Positions 13,800 through 16,155 of a DNA stretch of 16,155 nucleotides are shown here, in pieces. The notes under the pieces are model-generated. The model saw only the letters and a program-made list of their open reading frames with translations. It had not been told where the DNA came from and did no database searches. Source of the stretch: an uncultured Porphyromonadaceae bacterium (GTDB taxonomy: Bacteria > Bacteroidota > Bacteroidia > Bacteroidales > Muribaculaceae); the NCBI GenBank assembly GCA_905193485.1, contig CAJJOX010000027.1, positions 1 through 16,155 of the forward strand, in the 5' to 3' direction. A program made the position numbers and the translations under genes. Each line of letters opens with the position of its first letter. Position 1 is the stretch's first letter.

Positions 13800-15074
13800 A
13801 TGAAACCGAGAAACAAGTTTGAGAAAGAAATCTTGAAGGCAAGCGAGAGCCTGCGACCTATCAGCGAGAAACAAATCAAGTGGGGATACCACCACGCTGT
13901 CAGCCACTTCGGGCGCAGGAACTCCGACGGCACGATACTTTGTGCCGAGTGCGGACACCGCTACCACACAAGCGGAAAGGGCGAGCATAGCATCTGCCCC
14001 AAATGCCACACAAGGCTCAACATCGCCAACAACCCACGTCAGCGCAAATTCAAGGAGCAGGACTATTTCGCAGTAGTGGACACCTGCAAAGGCTACCAAG
14101 TGGTACGCTACATAATGGTGTACCATACGGCTACAATCGGCAAAGAACCGGAATACAGCCATTGCGAGGTCATGCAGAGGTGGATTGCCCCCGACGGTAG
14201 AAAGGTGACATTCGCCCGTATGCGTCAGACGCTCGGCACGATGTACTACGACCTTTGGATACCATCATCGGAACTTACACTGCGCAGGGAGAACCAAATC
14301 TACGGATATATAGAAACCCCGTTCACATATCCACGGATGAACCTTTTGCCGATGTTCAGGAAACTCGGACTTAAAAACGGCACATTCGGCATAGACCCTC
14401 AAAGGCTCATGGCTTATGTCAAGGACAACAACAGAGCCGAAACCCTGCTCAAAGTCGGTCAGACCAAGCTGCTGAAACTCTTTATGGATGACACGGCAAA
14501 GGATATTGAGAACTATTGGGCATCAATCCGCATCTGCATACGCAACCATTACAAAGTCACTAAGGCATCGGAATGGTGCGACTATATAGACACTCTAAAA
14601 TATCTCGGCAAAGACATACACAACGCCAAATATGTATGCCCCACCGACATAATCAAGGCACACAACAAGGCTATGCGGAAGGCTCTCAATATTGCCGAGA
14701 TGGAAGAAATCAACGGCAACACACCCGAATTTCTCGCAAAGGAGATGCACTACAAGATGGCGAAAGGTATGTTCTTCGGACTTATATTCACCGATGGCGA
14801 AATCACCGTGAGAGTGATAGAGAGTGTCAAGGATATGGTGTTGGAGGGCAAGACAATGCACCACTGCGTAGGCAGATATTACGACAAGGCGAAATCACTG
14901 ATACTTTCCGCCACAATCAACAGCGCAAGGATGGAAACAGTTGAGGTAAATCTTGACACTCTGAAAGTTGTGCAGTCAAGAGGTGTCAACAATCAGAACA
15001 CCCCTCAACACGACCGAATTGTGGATTTGGTGAACTCCAACGCCCGACTAATCAAAGAGAGAATGACCGCCTAA
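13800..15074 (+). CDS. PcfJ-like protein with N-terminal zinc ribbon
   Basis: This 424-aa protein has a four-Cys zinc-ribbon-like motif near the N-terminus (LCAECGHRYH at 47-56 and ICPKCHTRL at 65-73; Cys48, 51, 66, 69). The C-terminal PcfJ signature includes VLEGKTMHHCVGRYYDKAKSL, followed by a strand-rich end with QSRGVNNQNTP. PcfJ-like genes accompany PcfK-like genes in conjugative elements; their molecular job is not established, though a nucleic-acid-binding role fits the ribbon. The length is typical. The gene ends 53 bases before the next one, and that gap holds a hairpin. Confidence 0.8.
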   Translation: MKPRNKFEKEILKASESLRPISEKQIKWGYHHAVSHFGRRNSDGTILCAECGHRYHTSGKGEHSICPKCHTRLNIANNPRQRKFKEQDYFAVVDTCKGYQVVRYIMVYHTATIGKEPEYSHCEVMQRWIAPDGRKVTFARMRQTLGTMYYDLWIPSSELTLRRENQIYGYIETPFTYPRMNLLPMFRKLGLKNGTFGIDPQRLMAYVKDNNRAETLLKVGQTKLLKLFMDDTAKDIENYWASIRICIRNHYKVTKASEWCDYIDTLKYLGKDIHNAKYVCPTDIIKAHNKAMRKALNIAEMEEINGNTPEFLAKEMHYKMAKGMFFGLIFTDGEITVRVIESVKDMVLEGKTMHHCVGRYYDKAKSLILSATINSARMETVEVNLDTLKVVQSRGVNNQNTPQHDRIVDLVNSNARLIKERMTA

Positions 15075-15085
15075 ATGTTTAATCC

Positions 15086-15111
15086 GACCTGCGTCAGCAA
15101 TGGCGCAGGTC
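15086..15111 (+). other. Hairpin between the PcfJ-like gene and the next gene
   Basis: GACCTGCG (15086-15093) pairs with CGCAGGTC (15104-15111) across a 10-base loop. No T-tract follows, so it is more likely an RNA processing or stability element than a terminator. Confidence 0.45.
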
Positions 15112-15127
15112 ACAAAATCAACCGATT

Positions 15128-15385
15128 ATGAACGTGACATTTGAACATACGACAGTAGTCTATGACGATAAGATAGCCGAAGTGCTGATAGGTTTGGTGA
15201 ACCATATCCTATTTGCCGACAGCGAAGAAAGCCTAAGACGGATATTAGCAGACTATGCCGAGAAATCCGACCTTGACAAATACTTTGTATATGGCTACGG
15301 CAGTCACCATTTCTGGACAAAGCAACGCAAAACCACCGACCCCGAAAAGGTATTCAACTACCGCATACTGATTGTAAAATTCTAA
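15128..15385 (+). CDS. Hypothetical 85-aa protein
   Basis: A soluble small protein (MNVTFEHTTVVYDDKIAEVL at the start, ending NYRILIVKF), with an acidic central helix-like stretch and an aromatic YGYGSHHFWTK segment. I do not recognise a family. It follows the PcfJ-like gene after a hairpin and precedes the DUF3873 gene by 11 bases, so it belongs to the same operon-like block. Confidence 0.6.
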   Translation: MNVTFEHTTVVYDDKIAEVLIGLVNHILFADSEESLRRILADYAEKSDLDKYFVYGYGSHHFWTKQRKTTDPEKVFNYRILIVKF

Positions 15386-15396
15386 AATTCACTGAT

Positions 15397-15618
15397 ATGA
15401 CAACCAAAATGACCGCCAACGGAGTCAGCACTACCACCACTCCCGGCACCGAGCAATACGAAATATTCTATAATGCCCGCAGACCCCGAAGAAAGCATTA
15501 TACGTACGACTACCGCCACATTGACGGGGATTTATTCTCCTGCGTGGCTCCCACCCTCAAAGAATGCAGACAACGCCGTGATGAATGGCTTAACAAGAAA
15601 ATCAACAACTCAAAATAA
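15397..15618 (+). CDS. DUF3873 family protein
   Basis: The 73-aa protein has the features I associate with DUF3873: MTANGVSTTTTPGTEQYE, then YTYDYRHIDGDLFSCVAPTL, then ECRQRRDEWLNKK. DUF3873 proteins are small and of unknown function, found in Bacteroidales conjugative transposons, which supports that reading of the block. A second in-frame ATG (MTANG) four codons in is a plausible alternative start. Confidence 0.72.
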   Translation: MTTKMTANGVSTTTTPGTEQYEIFYNARRPRRKHYTYDYRHIDGDLFSCVAPTLKECRQRRDEWLNKKINNSK

Positions 15619-15624
15619 AATCTT

Positions 15625-15942
15625 ATGGACAATCAAATGGCAAAAACCATACTCCAACAAATCGGAGGGCGCAGGTTTGTGGCAATGACAGGTAGCCACG
15701 ACTTCATCAACCTCGGCAACGGACTCCGCATGAGCCTCAGCCGTAACAAGACATCGGCTAACCGCCTTGAAATCATCTATGACGAGGGCGCAGACCTCTA
15801 CGACCTGCGTTTCTACCGTCAGAGTATGAACCACAAGACGTTTGAGGTTACAACAAAGGACATCAAGAAGATAGATGGAGTCTATTGCGATATGTTGGAG
15901 GACATCTTCACTGATGTGACGGGGTTATACACCCGATTTTAA
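15625..15942 (+). CDS. Hypothetical 105-aa protein of the conjugative-element block
   Basis: The protein begins MDNQMAKTILQQIGGRRFVAMTG and contains LGNGLRMSLSRNKTSANRLEI, ending TDVTGLYTRF. It has an alternating strand-like pattern and no membrane segment or catalytic motif I recognise. Its start is 6 bases after the DUF3873 stop. An in-frame ATG four codons later (MAKT) is a possible start. It is the last gene of the block; two hairpins follow. Confidence 0.6.
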   Translation: MDNQMAKTILQQIGGRRFVAMTGSHDFINLGNGLRMSLSRNKTSANRLEIIYDEGADLYDLRFYRQSMNHKTFEVTTKDIKKIDGVYCDMLEDIFTDVTGLYTRF

Positions 15943-15971
15943 CCGAACATTTGCCAAGTCGTAATATAGAG

Positions 15972-16006
15972 AAGGTGGGCGACCTCGTGATGAAGTTGCC
16001 CACCTT
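15972..16006 (+). terminator. Probable intrinsic terminator after the conjugative-element block
   Basis: AAGGTGGGC (15972-15980) pairs perfectly with GCCCACCTT (15998-16006) across a 17-base loop, followed by AATTTTG. The T run is short but the stem is strong, 30 bases after the last stop codon. Confidence 0.6.
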
Positions 16007-16025
16007 AATTTTGCCAAAAATTTCG

Positions 16026-16057
16026 GCCGCCAAAAGGCGGCGATTTCTCATTTTTTT
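16026..16057 (+). terminator. Second terminator-like hairpin
   Basis: GCCGCC (16026-16031), a 4-base AAAA loop and GGCGGC (16036-16041) form a very stable hairpin, followed after 9 bases by a run of seven T (16051-16057). The rest of the window (16058-16155) shows no gene. Confidence 0.6.
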
Positions 16058-16155
16058 GCTAATCGTATAATATGTTGCATCAAGAGCGACGTTAAACCAA
16101 CTATCGAACTCGTTTAAACTTTTGTGATTTGTGAATTTTATTAAGAAATACCACA

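Overview
The window looks like a chromosomal stretch of a Bacteroidales bacterium (Bacteroides, Parabacteroides or Muribaculaceae type). The reasons are several promoters matching the Bacteroidota -7 consensus TAnnTTTG with a TTG about 19-22 bases upstream, the absence of clear Shine-Dalgarno sequences, a CXXX-repeat radical-SAM peptide cluster, an outer-membrane beta-barrel protein of the TonB-receptor-like type, a lipoprotein/HTH sensor, and a PcfK/PcfJ/DUF3873 block typical of Bacteroidales conjugative elements. No genus can be assigned from the sequence alone.

Layout. (1) 1-2973, minus strand: a ribosomal peptide (RiPP-like) operon. Two precursors carry Tat-like twin-arginine leaders and Cys at every fourth residue (158 and 98 aa). 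They are followed by a radical SAM/SPASM enzyme, a second SPASM-type protein that lacks the radical SAM cysteine motif, and the first codons of another gene that overlaps by ATGA and runs off the left edge. (2) 2974-3757: non-coding. A Bacteroidota-type promoter on the minus strand at about 3358-3388 would produce a structured RNA of about 330 nt ending in a hairpin plus U-tract before the first precursor. To its right are a symmetrical pair of -7 boxes and a nested hairpin leading into the next operon. (3) 3758-5271: a DUF262 (ParB/GmrS-like) gene translationally coupled to a HEPN-domain gene, a likely defence or toxin-type pair. (4) 5499-8661: a membrane-anchored lipoprotein regulator with a C-terminal HTH, followed by an outer-membrane beta-barrel gene with its own promoter. 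(5) 8662-9226: intergenic, with a strong symmetrical terminator and possible minus-strand promoter. (6) 9227-12057: a three-gene operon with a very good promoter encoding RloA-like ATPase, RloB-like Toprim-type protein and a SIR2-like protein broken by one in-frame TAG; this is a probable anti-phage module. (7) 12058-12880: about 820 bases without a credible gene but rich in stem-loops, including a 188-base near-palindrome. (8) 12881-15942: six tightly and regularly spaced plus-strand genes of conjugative-element type (small membrane protein, 75-aa protein, PcfK-like, PcfJ-like, two small unknowns flanking a DUF3873 protein), followed by two terminator-like hairpins.

How they work together: block 1 should make, modify and export Cys-rich peptides. 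Blocks 3 and 6 are two independent defence candidates. Block 8 belongs to an integrated conjugative element, and block 6 may be its cargo, although the window shows no integrase, att site or element end. The most novel material is the CXXX peptide system with its structured upstream RNA, the RloA-RloB-SIR2 operon with a broken third gene, and the highly folded non-coding DNA at 12154-12849.
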